A stretch of 64,000 bases of DNA from Bordetella genomosp. 9 (GCF_002261425.1 NZ_NEVJ01000002.1:186001-250000), one strand, 5' to 3'; positions 27,474-36,378 are shown, numbered from the stretch's first letter. The notes: a model not told the origin generated them from the sequence alone. Numbers and translations: made by a program.

Positions 27474-28486
27474 CATCCATGGGCATCATCAAGGAATTTC
27501 TCTCGGGCCGCGATGGCGGCGCCCGCCGCGCGGGCGGCATCGCGGTCGGCTCGATGTCGTCGGGCATGGCGGTCGAACTGCCTTATGTCGCCGTGCGCGG
27601 CGCGCAACCCGGCAAGACGCTGTGGCTGCATGGGCAGGTGCATGGCGATGAAATCAACGGCATGGTGGCGGCGCTGCGCTTCGCCGCGCGGCTGGATCCG
27701 CAGGCCATGCGCGGCAACGTGGTCGTGACGCCGACGGGTAATCCGCACGCGCTGGATCTCCGGCGCAAACGCAATCCCTATGACGACCTGGACCTCGACC
27801 AGTGCTACCCGGGCAATGCGCGCGGTCTCATTTCCGAGCGGCTGGCCTATGCGTTGATGAACGAGATGCGCGGTACGGCCGACCTGGTCATCAACCTGCA
27901 TACGATGAACCCGCTGTTCGATGCGAAGCCGTATGCGGTGTACAAGCTGAATCCCGATAGCGGGATCGGCGAGCGCGAGCTGCTGCGCGCCATCGCCTTG
28001 TTCGAGCCCAGCGTCGCCTGCCGTATGGATGTGGGTGGGAAGGGCGAGCTACCGGGCAATATCGCCGGCGCGCTGGACTATCAATGCCAGACGGCCGGCA
28101 TTCCCGCGTTCATGCTCGAACTGGGCGGCGGCAGCCGTTATGAGGCCGCCAATGTGGCGCTGGCGGAACGCGGCTTCGAACGCCTGGCCGCGCAGATGGG
28201 CATACTGGACAGGCAGGCGGCCGCGCCGGCGTCGGTGCGCCGCGTGACGCGCCGCGGCTGGATCACCTTCGATCACGGTGGACTGTTCGTGCCGGAGGCG
28301 CAGGCCGGCGACGAAGTGCGCAAGGACGCCCTGTTGGGCACGGCGATGGATATATACGGCACGGTGCGCGAGCACATCCGCGTGCCCGCGGACGGCATCA
28401 TCATCGGCCTGCGGCGCGATCCCGTCGTGCATACCGGGGAGCGCGCCGCATTCGTCGGCTACGAATGGGACAGCTACGCGCTGTGA
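27470..28486 (+). CDS. Succinylglutamate desuccinylase/aspartoacylase family deacylase
   Basis: 338 residues, M14-like zinc carboxypeptidase fold. Zinc ligands His58 and Glu61 (HGDE in HGQVHGDEIN) and His144 in NLHTMN, with a C-terminal beta domain typical of the AstE/AspA group. The family removes acyl groups from N-acyl amino acids or amides. The start ATG lies in the ATGA overlap with the reductase stop, behind AAAGGAG, so they are coupled. Probable job is to unmask an acylated substrate of the cluster (inference). Confidence 0.82.
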   Translation: MTSMGIIKEFLSGRDGGARRAGGIAVGSMSSGMAVELPYVAVRGAQPGKTLWLHGQVHGDEINGMVAALRFAARLDPQAMRGNVVVTPTGNPHALDLRRKRNPYDDLDLDQCYPGNARGLISERLAYALMNEMRGTADLVINLHTMNPLFDAKPYAVYKLNPDSGIGERELLRAIALFEPSVACRMDVGGKGELPGNIAGALDYQCQTAGIPAFMLELGGGSRYEAANVALAERGFERLAAQMGILDRQAAAPASVRRVTRRGWITFDHGGLFVPEAQAGDEVRKDALLGTAMDIYGTVREHIRVPADGIIIGLRRDPVVHTGERAAFVGYEWDSYAL

Positions 28487-28506
28487 ACGGCGCGCGCGCC
28501 GATCCT

Positions 28507-29727
28507 TCATGGGAAGGCCTTGCGGCGCAGCATGTCCTGGAACGCCGCGAAGATCTTCCGCATATAGGGCGGCTTGTAGGGATAGAGGTCTTCCGGGTCC
28601 ATCGCGTGGATGACGCCGCAGGTATCGCCCTCGAAAACCAGCAGGCGGCCATCCGGCGTTTCGGCGCAGTCCATCACCAGGTAGTCCAGCCCGACGCGGC
28701 GATGGATTTCCGCGAAGGCCTGCGCATGGCGGCCGCCGAAGCCGCCGTCGAAGTCGCGCATCTGCTCGGCTTCCTCGGCCCGGTTGCTGGCGTTTTCCGC
28801 CATGTCGGCATTCAGGTAATGCACCATCCAGCGCGGCGAGATGCCGAGATGGCCCAGGTAGGGTACGCCGTCGATCAGCACCACCCGATACTTGCGGTAG
28901 CGGCCGTCGGTGCTGCGGTACTCGACGAAGCGCGAGACGTAGAATTCGGCGGCGTCGCTGCCGGCCAGGTACTCGGCCAGGTCGGCGGCGCGGTCTATCT
29001 TCGCCAGGCCCTGTCCCGCATGCGAGTCGATCGGCCGTACGAGTATGGGGTAATCGATGCCGGGCAGCACGCTCGCCGGTGCGGCGGCGCCCTCGGCGAT
29101 GGCGGCCAGCGCCGGGCGTCCGACGCGCGCGATCTCCGGCACCACGATGCCGGGCGCGTCCCGCAGGGCTTCCGCCAGGCCGTCGCGCGATGTCTTCAGG
29201 ACGTGCTCGGGGCGATTCACCACGGGGGTATGCCACTGTCCCACCGGCTCGGCCAGTGCCTGCAGCAGCGGCCGGTTGGCCGCCGATTCGCCGATGGCCA
29301 CGATCAGCGCATCGTGCGGCGGCAGCGCGGCGGGGGCGGGCACGCCGTCGCCCACGTACAGGATATCCAGCGACACGTCCGAATCCGCGACCAGGAACTC
29401 GAGCGGCGTATTGGCCAGGAAGTCGCCGCAGGACACCAGCGCCAGCAGGCGCACGCCGCCCGGCCTTGCCGCCGGCATGTGGTACAGCGGCCGGGTCTGC
29501 ACCGCATGGCGTTGCAGCGCCAGCGCGGTGTCGCGCTGGCCCAGCAGCAGCAGCGTCATGGACAGGTCCAGCGCGGCATTGGCATCGTCGGGGTCCTGCT
29601 GGGCGCGGGCCAGCAACTGCTGGCGCAGCCCGTCCAGGTCGCCCTGCCGGAAGGCCAGGGTAATGAGCCGGGCCTTGCCGATCAGCGGCGGGCGTTCGGC
29701 GGCGATGGGGGATACGGTGTCGGTCAT
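28507..29727 (-). CDS. ATP-grasp family ligase with N-terminal helical repeat
   Basis: 406 residues. An N-terminal helical TPR-like stretch (about 20-75) is followed by a Rossmann-like region and an ATP-grasp domain (about 190-400). Expected ATP- and metal-binding features are visible, for example YPILVRPIDSHAGQGL, YVSRFVEYRSTDGRYRKYRVVLIDG and DYLVMDCAETPDGRLLVFEGD. ATP-grasp enzymes form amide or related bonds from carboxylates. The start overlaps the decarboxylase stop by four bases, so both are coupled. No closer function can be given. Convergent with the deacylase gene, 20 bp apart. Confidence 0.78.
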   Translation of the reverse strand: MTDTVSPIAAERPPLIGKARLITLAFRQGDLDGLRQQLLARAQQDPDDANAALDLSMTLLLLGQRDTALALQRHAVQTRPLYHMPAARPGGVRLLALVSCGDFLANTPLEFLVADSDVSLDILYVGDGVPAPAALPPHDALIVAIGESAANRPLLQALAEPVGQWHTPVVNRPEHVLKTSRDGLAEALRDAPGIVVPEIARVGRPALAAIAEGAAAPASVLPGIDYPILVRPIDSHAGQGLAKIDRAADLAEYLAGSDAAEFYVSRFVEYRSTDGRYRKYRVVLIDGVPYLGHLGISPRWMVHYLNADMAENASNRAEEAEQMRDFDGGFGGRHAQAFAEIHRRVGLDYLVMDCAETPDGRLLVFEGDTCGVIHAMDPEDLYPYKPPYMRKIFAAFQDMLRRKAFP

Positions 29728-31226
29728 GGTATCGATTGGACTTCCGGTGCAAGCGCGCCCAGCTCGGCGCCGATGCGCAGCACCGCGTCGCAGAGCCGGT
29801 CGACGTCGGCGGACGTGGTGCGGTGGTTGACGATGGCGGCGCGGATGGCCAGCGTGCCGTTGATGCGCGTGGTGGATGGCGCGGCGATGCCGGATTCCTG
29901 TACGGCCTGCGCGATCGCCGTGTTCAGGCGATCGCTGGCGTGCGGCCCGTCCGCGGGGTAGCGGAAGCAGACGATGTTCAAGGCCACGGGCGCCAGCAGC
30001 TCCAGCCGGGGCTCGTCCGCGACCCGGCGCGCCAGATGGCGAGCGACGTCGCAGCTGCGGGCGATGGCCGCGCCGAGTTGATCCGCCCCGTAGACCGTCA
30101 GCGTGAACCAGGTCTTCAACGCGCGAAACCCGCGCGACAGGTCCGGGCCATAGTCGCAAGGCCATGGCGAATCCGCGGCCAGTCCGCGCGTCTCCCGGCT
30201 CAGGTAGGCCGCGCTGGCTTCGAACGCCGCGCGATGCGTCGCGCCATCGCGCACCAGGATGAAGCCGGCGTCGTAGGGCACCTGCCCCCACTTGTGGAAG
30301 TCGAAGGCGATGGAATCGGCGCGTTCGATGCCGGCCAGCAAAGGCGCCAGCGTGGGCGCGAGCATGGCCAGGGCCCCAAAGGCGCCATCCACATGGAACC
30401 ACATGCCTTCATCGGCGGCGATGTCGGCCAGGACGTCCAGCGGATCGATGGCCCCGACGTCGACCGTGCCGGCCGTCCCCGCGATCAGGAAAGGCTGGAA
30501 GCCCGCCCGGCGGTCGGCGGCGATCGCGGCGCGCAAGGCGGCCGGATCCATGCGGAAATCGCGGTCGACGGGAATCCGCCGCAGGGCGTCGGCGCCCAGG
30601 CCCGTGATGTCCATCGCCTGGGCGATGCAGGTGTGCGCGCAGGCGGACGTGTATGCCACCAGCCGCACCGCTGGCTGTCCCGTCTGTCCGGCCACGCCCG
30701 CGCGCCTGACCGTCTGTCCCAGGGCGGCGGCGCGCGCCACCAGGACGCCGACCAGGTTGGCCATGGACGTGCCCGTCACGAACAGGCCGCTGGCGGCGTC
30801 CGGGAAACCGAACAGTTCGCGCATCCAGCGGGTGATCTGCCGTTCCACTTCGACCGGAATCTGGTTGCGGCCGCCCAGGTTGGCGTTCAGGCCGGCGGCC
30901 AGCGTTTCGGCCAGCATGCCCACGGCGGTGCCGCCGCCGTGCACCCAGCCCATGAAGCCGGGGTGCGCGTTGCCCACGGCATAGGGCAGGATGTCGCGCA
31001 TGAAACGGTCATGCGCGGCCGCCAGGCTGGTCGGCTGGCGCGGCAAGGGTGTGCCGAAGCCGGCGCGGACGTCGGCCGGCGCGGGCTGCCAGACGGGGCG
31101 CTCGCGCAGGCCGGCCAGGTAGTCGAACATGTCGTCGAGCATCCTGTGGCCTTGCGCGCGCAGCTCCGCCCAGTCGGTAGGATCCAGCGAACCGCCGGAC
31201 GGCGGCGCGGTGGGGGGAAGGGTCAT
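29724..31226 (-). CDS. PLP-dependent group II decarboxylase
   Basis: 500 residues, aromatic L-amino-acid decarboxylase/DDC fold. The PLP lysine is Lys312 in DFHKWGQVPYDAG, cofactor Asp280 in WFHVDGAFG; NAHPGFMGWVHGG at 86-98 fits the substrate-binding N-terminal region. It should convert an amino acid to the amine. ATG at 31226 is directly followed by a Pro/Gly leader as usual. It couples to the ATP-grasp gene and is divergent from the MFS exporter. Confidence 0.85.
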   Translation of the reverse strand: MTLPPTAPPSGGSLDPTDWAELRAQGHRMLDDMFDYLAGLRERPVWQPAPADVRAGFGTPLPRQPTSLAAAHDRFMRDILPYAVGNAHPGFMGWVHGGGTAVGMLAETLAAGLNANLGGRNQIPVEVERQITRWMRELFGFPDAASGLFVTGTSMANLVGVLVARAAALGQTVRRAGVAGQTGQPAVRLVAYTSACAHTCIAQAMDITGLGADALRRIPVDRDFRMDPAALRAAIAADRRAGFQPFLIAGTAGTVDVGAIDPLDVLADIAADEGMWFHVDGAFGALAMLAPTLAPLLAGIERADSIAFDFHKWGQVPYDAGFILVRDGATHRAAFEASAAYLSRETRGLAADSPWPCDYGPDLSRGFRALKTWFTLTVYGADQLGAAIARSCDVARHLARRVADEPRLELLAPVALNIVCFRYPADGPHASDRLNTAIAQAVQESGIAAPSTTRINGTLAIRAAIVNHRTTSADVDRLCDAVLRIGAELGALAPEVQSIP

Positions 31227-31611
31227 GCGTATCTGCCGGAATGCGTGGCTGCCGGACGGCGGCAAGGGTCGCGCGGCGTCGCGGGCAGCCGCAGGCATGT
31301 TGCCACCGGGCCGGCCGGCGGGGATACCGGATCAGCGGCCGAGTCCCGGCCCAGTTTGGGCTTTTGCCCGACAGGCGGGGCGGGCGCCGGGGGGCACGTG
31401 CCGATACAATTCCGGACCGGCCGTCGTCCGCCCCGTCGTGGGCCCCGTCGCGGGCCCGCCATTTGCCCGCCATTTGCCCGTCTTGCGCCCGTGATGGGCC
31501 CGTCGGGTGCCCGTGATGATGTGCCCGGCGGTCCACGCCGCGGTACGCCTGGCCGTCCGAACATGGCGCCACTCGCGCGTCCCCTGGCGCGCTGGTTCAG
31601 CAGGAGCAATA
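31227..31611. other. Divergent promoter region of decarboxylase and MFS genes
   Basis: 385 bp without a convincing gene. It has GGGCCC/GTCG direct repeats and two copies of GCCCGCCATTT (31454-31464, 31465-31475). TACAAT at 31405-31410 could be a -10 but has no good -35. Confidence 0.5.
31435..31512 (+). repeat. Short direct repeats in divergent promoter
   Basis: A tandem pair of GCCCGCCATTT plus degenerate GGGCCCGTC/GCCCGTGAT elements on either side. These lie about 100 bp upstream of the MFS GTG start and could be regulator sites or slippage products. Confidence 0.6.
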
Positions 31612-33117
31612 GTGAGCATCGAGCAGCAGCAGGGACCGGCCGCCGTGGGCAGCGCCGGGCCGGCGCCCCAGGGTGGGGAACCGCCGGGACAGGAGCCCCA
31701 GCCGCCGTCCAACAGCGGCCGCGGCGTGGCCTGGCTGGTCGCCGGCGCGTTCTTCATGGAAATGCTGGACGCCACCGTCATCACCACCGCCTTGCCCGAA
31801 ATGGCCCAGAGTTTCGGCGTCCGGCCGGCGGACATGTCCATCGGCATGAGCGCCTACCTGCTGGCGCTGGCCGTGTTCATTCCCGTCAGCGGCTGGGTCG
31901 CCGACCGCTACGGCCCGCGCCGGGTCTTCGGCGGCGCGCTCGCCCTGTTCACCGTGGCGTCCATCCTGTGCGGATTGTCGCAATCGCTGCCGCAATTCAC
32001 CGCCGCCCGCATCCTGCAGGGCCTGGGCGGGGCGATGATGGTGCCGGTGGGCCGTCTCGCGGTCCTGCGCGTGACGCCCAAGCAGGATCTGGTCAAGGCC
32101 ATCGCCATCATCACCTGGCCCGGCCTGGCCGCGCCGGTGATCGGTCCGCTGGTGGGCGGCATCGTCACCACCACCCTGAGCTGGCACTGGATCTTTTTCC
32201 TCAACGTTCCCCTGGGCCTGATCGCGCTGGCGGCCAACGCGCGGCTGGTGCGCGGCAGCGCCGGCGGCAGGCGGCCCTTCGATCTGCCCGGTTTCATCCT
32301 GACCGGCGTGGGCTGCAGCATGCTGATGTACGCCGTCGACCTGTGCGGCAAGCTGGACGTGGAAGCCGGCCTGGTGGCGGGGCTGATGGTGCTGGCCGTG
32401 GCCTCGCTGGCCCTGGCGGTGCGGCATCTGCGCCGCGCGCCGCATCCGCTGGTCGACCTGACGCCCATGCGCTACCGGACGTTCGCGGTCACCATGTACG
32501 GCGGCTCCCTGTTCCGTATCGCGATCGGCAGCGCGCCCTTCCTGTTGCCGCTGATGTTCCAGGTGGGGTTCGGCCTGTCGCCCGTGCAGGCGGGCTCGCT
32601 GATGCTGGCGCTGTTCGCCGGCAACCTGGCGATGAAGCCCGCCACCACCTGGGTGATGCGCAGGTTCGGTTTCCGTCACGTATTGGTGGGCAACGGGCTG
32701 CTCGTCGCCATCGGTTTCGGGCTCTGCGCCACGCTGACGGCGGGTACGCCGGCCTGGTGGACGTCCGCGCTGCTGTTCTTCTGCGGCATGAGCCGCTCGA
32801 TGCAATACACGGCGCTGAATACGCTGGGTTTCGCCGATATTCCCAAGCCGGCCATGACCGGCGCGACCACGCTGTTCAGCGCCTGCCAGCAGCTGAATGC
32901 CGGCTTGGGCATCGCCTTCGGCGCGGTGGCCCTGCGCGCGGCGGAGTGGCTGACCGGCCATGGCCAGGCCGCGCCCCAGCCCCTGCAATTCCGCGTCGCC
33001 CTGCTGCTGTCGGCCTTGCTGGCGGCGGTGGCGGTGCTGGACAGCGCGCGGCTGCCCGCCAATGCCGGGGCGGACATCAGCGGGCACCGTAAACCCGCGC
33101 GGCGCGGCGCCGCGTGA
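31612..33117 (+). CDS. MFS exporter, DHA2 (EmrB/QacA) family
   Basis: 501 residues with about 14 helices after a disordered Gln/Pro/Gly start. Family motifs: helix-1 MEMLDATVITTALPEMA, motif A WVADRYGPRR, motif C-like PGLAAPVIGPLVGG. The GTG at 31612 has CAGGAG nine bases before; earlier ATG codons lack signals. Exports drugs or metabolites by proton antiport. Divergent from decarboxylase/ATP-grasp, so it may export their product (inference). Confidence 0.88.
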   Translation: MSIEQQQGPAAVGSAGPAPQGGEPPGQEPQPPSNSGRGVAWLVAGAFFMEMLDATVITTALPEMAQSFGVRPADMSIGMSAYLLALAVFIPVSGWVADRYGPRRVFGGALALFTVASILCGLSQSLPQFTAARILQGLGGAMMVPVGRLAVLRVTPKQDLVKAIAIITWPGLAAPVIGPLVGGIVTTTLSWHWIFFLNVPLGLIALAANARLVRGSAGGRRPFDLPGFILTGVGCSMLMYAVDLCGKLDVEAGLVAGLMVLAVASLALAVRHLRRAPHPLVDLTPMRYRTFAVTMYGGSLFRIAIGSAPFLLPLMFQVGFGLSPVQAGSLMLALFAGNLAMKPATTWVMRRFGFRHVLVGNGLLVAIGFGLCATLTAGTPAWWTSALLFFCGMSRSMQYTALNTLGFADIPKPAMTGATTLFSACQQLNAGLGIAFGAVALRAAEWLTGHGQAAPQPLQFRVALLLSALLAAVAVLDSARLPANAGADISGHRKPARRGAA

Positions 33118-33155
33118 CCCTCAGTCGCGTGAACCTCAGTCGCGTGAACCTCAGT
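33111..33155. repeat. 15-bp repeat with stop codons on both strands
   Basis: Three units CGCGTGAMCCTCAGT (33111-33125, 33126-33140, 33141-33155). Each carries TGA on the plus strand in frame with the MFS stop and TCA (TGA on the minus strand) in frame with the SRPBCC stop. Confidence 0.9.
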
Positions 33156-33903
33156 CGCCGTCCTCGCTGGCGGTGACGTGATCCTGGCCGGCTTCCAGGA
33201 AACGCTTGAGCCGCAGCAGGTCGTCGCGGGCCTGCGCCCCGGGGGTGTCGCCCCAGAGCTTGGCGACGATGCGGCCGAGTTCGCCGGCCGGCGGTTCGTA
33301 GGCGATCACCGCCTGGACTTCCGTGCCCAGGCCGACCACGTCGCTGAAGGTCAGCGAGCCCGTATGCCGCACCGGCGATTCCGGCGTCGATTCCCAGGCG
33401 ATACGGCTGCCGGGCACGTCTTCCGTGATGACGGTATCCCACTCCAGCGCGCGTCCCAGGGGGGCCTCGATGGTCCAGTGGCTGCGCCGGTCGTCCATCA
33501 CCTCCACGGTGCGGACGTGTTCCATGAACTGGGGAAGATTGCGGAATTCCCGGCAGAAGGCGTAGACCTCGGCGATCGGGCGCTGTACGACGATGCGCTG
33601 GGACGACGCCGCCGCGGTGTTCCAGCCGCGCTCGGCGGCGATGGCGCGTTCGTGCGGCGTCTTGGCCAGCCGCGCCTTGACGGCGCAGCGGCCGGACAGC
33701 CCGCGGCTCACCAGCGCGCCGCCCGCCAATGCGGCCAGTATCCCGACCAGGCCGCCCCGGCGCAGGCCGGCCAGCACCAGCGCCCCCCCGCCGACGCCGG
33801 ACATCAAGCGCTCGGTATCGTTCAGGTTGGCCGGTCCCAGTTCCGGTTTGGCGGACAGGAACGCCAGCAATTGCGACACGTTCTTGGACGTTGTTGATGC
33901 CAT
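33151..33903 (-). CDS. SRPBCC (START-like) domain protein with N-terminal membrane segment
   Basis: 250 residues. A Gly/Ala-rich hydrophobic segment at about 40-70 (DUF2892-like) is followed by a polyketide-cyclase/START-like domain (about 100-225) beginning IVVQRPIAEVYAFCREFRNLPQFMEH. Such domains bind hydrophobic ligands. Function unknown. Next to DUF6496 and dodecin genes, a stress-associated group in related genomes (inference). Confidence 0.75.
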   Translation of the reverse strand: MASTTSKNVSQLLAFLSAKPELGPANLNDTERLMSGVGGGALVLAGLRRGGLVGILAALAGGALVSRGLSGRCAVKARLAKTPHERAIAAERGWNTAAASSQRIVVQRPIAEVYAFCREFRNLPQFMEHVRTVEVMDDRRSHWTIEAPLGRALEWDTVITEDVPGSRIAWESTPESPVRHTGSLTFSDVVGLGTEVQAVIAYEPPAGELGRIVAKLWGDTPGAQARDDLLRLKRFLEAGQDHVTASEDGD

Positions 33904-33920
33904 AAGCGTTCTCCGCCGTC

Positions 33921-34424
33921 CTAGCGCGCCTGGGCCTGGCGGTTCGCCGCGCGGGTGCGGGCGGCCTTGCGCGCCGCGGCGGAACGGCCTGCCGCGCCCT
34001 TCGTCTGGGCGGCCTTGCGCGCGGCCGCCGACCTGTCGGTCGACGTGCGCTTGCTCGCCGCCGTCCTGGCCTGTCCCGACAGCGCGCGCTTGGACGCGCC
34101 CGCGGTGCTTTCGCGCTTCAGCGCGCGCGTGGTGGCCGCCGACCGCTTGGCGGACTTGGTCGCGCCGCGGCTGGCCTTGGCTTCATCCTGCTTGGCTTTT
34201 TTCTTGGTGGTCTTGGACGCGGTGGATTTGGTCGGCACCTTGACGCCGGACCGGCGCGCTTCGGACAAGCCGATCGCCACGGCCTGCTTGGCCGAGCGCA
34301 CGCCGTGCTTGCCTTCGCGTACATGATCGATCTGTTCGCGCACGAATTCGCCGGCCTGGGTGGACGCCGACTTGCCTTGCTTCTTGTCGCGCTCCGCGCG
34401 AGCCAGGGTTTTGCGTTCGGGCAT
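33921..34424 (-). CDS. DUF6496-type basic Lys/Ala-rich protein
   Basis: 167 residues. An N-terminal region (about 1-60) resembles the DUF6496 domain (VREGKHGVRSAKQAVAIGLSEARRSGVKVP). The rest is histone H1-like Lys/Ala/Arg/Ser/Thr sequence. Nucleic-acid binding is likely from charge alone. The ATG at 34424 has GGAG six bases before; an ATG 12 bp upstream is possible but has none. Confidence 0.75.
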   Translation of the reverse strand: MPERKTLARAERDKKQGKSASTQAGEFVREQIDHVREGKHGVRSAKQAVAIGLSEARRSGVKVPTKSTASKTTKKKAKQDEAKASRGATKSAKRSAATTRALKRESTAGASKRALSGQARTAASKRTSTDRSAAARKAAQTKGAAGRSAAARKAARTRAANRQAQAR

Positions 34425-34662
34425 GATCAACTCCATCGAAGAACGAGCCCAGGATGGGCCCGATGGGTGTGCCGTACGGGCAGCAAACCCCATGCCGTGG
34501 TGGCCACGCGCCCGCGTCGCGCCGCGAAGGATGCGGGGCCAAGGGCGGGCGGCAGGGAGGACGGCAGGTTGAGCACGGCATTTGCGACGCATGGCATCGC
34601 GGCCGGCGAGGTGCGTGTCACTTCCGGCACGGACCCGCCGCGCGGTTTCATGGAGAATTCAA

Positions 34663-34878
34663 ATGGCCAATCATGTTTACAAGCAGATCGAGCTGGTCGG
34701 CTCCTCGACCACGTCCAGCGACGACGCGGTTTCGCGCGCGATCGAACGCGCCTCGTCCACCTTGCGCAACATCGAGTGGTTCGAAGTGACCAGCGTGCGC
34801 GGGCACATCGAGCAGGGCAAGGTGGCCCACTGGCAGGTGGGCCTGAAGATCGGCATGCGAATCGAAGAAGCGGATTGA
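34663..34878 (+). CDS. Dodecin
   Basis: 71 residues, full length. Dodecins form hollow 12-mers that bind flavin or CoA. The pattern MANHVYKQIELVGSS, IEWFEVTSVRGHIEQG and QVGLKIGMRIEE fits the family; the flavin-stacking Trp is in NIEWFEV. Convergent with the FMN reductase gene, 7 bp apart, which fits a flavin theme. Confidence 0.88.
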   Translation: MANHVYKQIELVGSSTTSSDDAVSRAIERASSTLRNIEWFEVTSVRGHIEQGKVAHWQVGLKIGMRIEEAD

Positions 34879-34885
34879 CGCGCGT

Positions 34886-35434
34886 TCAGGCGGCCAGCTT
34901 TTCCACCCAGGCCACATAGCGGTCCACCCAGCCTTGCAGAAAAGCGCGGGTGTCGGCATTCGCGATGGCGCCGTCGGCATCGAAGAATCCGTCCTTCATC
35001 TGCAGGAAGACCTCCGGAAGGGTCAGCGACATCGACCCTTCCGCCGCCAGGATATTGCGCAGGTGCTGCTGCGCCATCGCCGTGCCCGCGTTGCTGGGCG
35101 AGATGCCGACGATGCCGCCGGGCTTGCCCGTCCAGACATTCTGCCCCGGCGGGCGGCTACCCCAGTCGATGGCGTTCTTGAGCGCGGCCGGGATGGACCG
35201 GTTGTGCTCCGGCGTCACGAACAGCACGCCCTGCGACTGCCGCACCAGGTCCTTGAGCGCCACCGCGCCCGCCGGCATGGACAGGTCCAGGTCCTGGTTG
35301 TAGAGCGGCAGATCCAGGTTGGCGTAGGTCGGTTTGAAATGGGCGGGCAATAGTTTCGCCAAGGCGTGCGCCAGTTGCAGGTTGAAGGAAGCCTTGCGCA
35401 GGCTACCCACGAGGACGGCGATCCGGTATTCCAT
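34886..35434 (-). CDS. NADPH-dependent FMN reductase
   Basis: 182 residues, flavodoxin-like fold. The FMN-phosphate loop GSLRKASFN is at about 10-18, and the flavin-binding TPEHNRSIPAALKNAIDW is typical of the SsuE/ChrR/YieF group. It reduces FMN or quinones with NADPH. The ATG at 35434 has GGAG six bases upstream. Confidence 0.88.
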   Translation of the reverse strand: MEYRIAVLVGSLRKASFNLQLAHALAKLLPAHFKPTYANLDLPLYNQDLDLSMPAGAVALKDLVRQSQGVLFVTPEHNRSIPAALKNAIDWGSRPPGQNVWTGKPGGIVGISPSNAGTAMAQQHLRNILAAEGSMSLTLPEVFLQMKDGFFDADGAIANADTRAFLQGWVDRYVAWVEKLAA

Positions 35435-35692
35435 GATCCGCTCCATAAGCGATTGAGGGCGTTCCAGTGTAGGGGAGCGCTCGTGCCGGCGTCGTAACGA
35501 AAATCATGCACCTGTATGGTGCAATCGATCAGGGTTTTCACTGATACGGTGAATTGTGCGGTGCGGGATAACCCCGCGTGTATCCGCAATGCCAGGGCGC
35601 CCCGGGGGATATTGCGCCGCAAAAAATTGGCACGCGTATTGCTCTTGGTTGATGGCCAGTGCTGCATCTGGCCTTCCCAGGAGTCGTTTGCC

Positions 35693-36262
35693 ATGTCCGC
35701 CCCCGCCCCCGCGCTTGCCACGCCGGCCCCCGTCACCATGTTGGTCACCCGTCAGATCGCGCCCGAACGCTACAGCGATTTCCTGGCTTGGCAGCGCCAG
35801 GGCGAGATCCTGGCGGCGGGTTTCCCTGGTTTCCTGGGCTCGGGGGTATTGCAACCGCCGGAAGGCGGCGATCAATACCAGATCGTGCTGCGCTTCCACG
35901 ACGAGGCCAGCCTGGCGCGCTGGGAAAACTCCCTGCCGCGCAGGATGTGGCTGGAGCGGGGCAGCAGCCTGGTGCGTGAAAGCCGCGTCCATCGCGCCAC
36001 CGGCATGGACGCCTGGTTCGGCCCGCAGAAAAGCGCCCCGCCGCGCTGGAAGCAGGCTTTCTGTATCTGGGTGGTGTATTGCCCGTCGCTGCTGTTGTTC
36101 AACATCGCGTTCCAGGATCAACTGACCTCCCTGTCGCTGTTCTGGCGCGTGCTGGTGACGACGTCCACGATGAGCCCCATCCTGTCCTTCGTGCTGATTC
36201 CTTTCATCAGCCGGGTCCTGCACCGGTGGCTGCACCCGCGGCCCAGGCGCGCCGCGGCCTGA
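35693..36262 (+). CDS. Antibiotic biosynthesis monooxygenase domain protein with membrane helices
   Basis: 189 residues: ABM ferredoxin-like domain at about 15-110 (VTRQIAPERYSDFLAWQ ... GFPGFLGSG), then two hydrophobic helices at about 120-170. This ABM plus two-helix layout is found in membrane proteins of unknown role. ATG 35693 has AGGAG upstream. A terminator-like hairpin follows. Confidence 0.78.
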   Translation: MSAPAPALATPAPVTMLVTRQIAPERYSDFLAWQRQGEILAAGFPGFLGSGVLQPPEGGDQYQIVLRFHDEASLARWENSLPRRMWLERGSSLVRESRVHRATGMDAWFGPQKSAPPRWKQAFCIWVVYCPSLLLFNIAFQDQLTSLSLFWRVLVTTSTMSPILSFVLIPFISRVLHRWLHPRPRRAAA

Positions 36263-36278
36263 CCAGGCCGCGACCACC

Positions 36279-36298
36279 AGGCCGCGAAAAGGCCTTTT
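36279..36298 (+). terminator. Short intrinsic terminator after the ABM gene
   Basis: AGGCC (36279-36283) with GGCCT (36291-36295), loop GCGAAAA, followed by TTT. The 5-bp stem makes it weak. Confidence 0.45.
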
Positions 36299-36378
36299 GC
36301 TTCTGCTAAAGTCCGCCTGCTTTCCGGCCGGCGCGCCGGGGCGGCGCCCGCGCCGCCATGGACTTTCAGGAGTGACGC

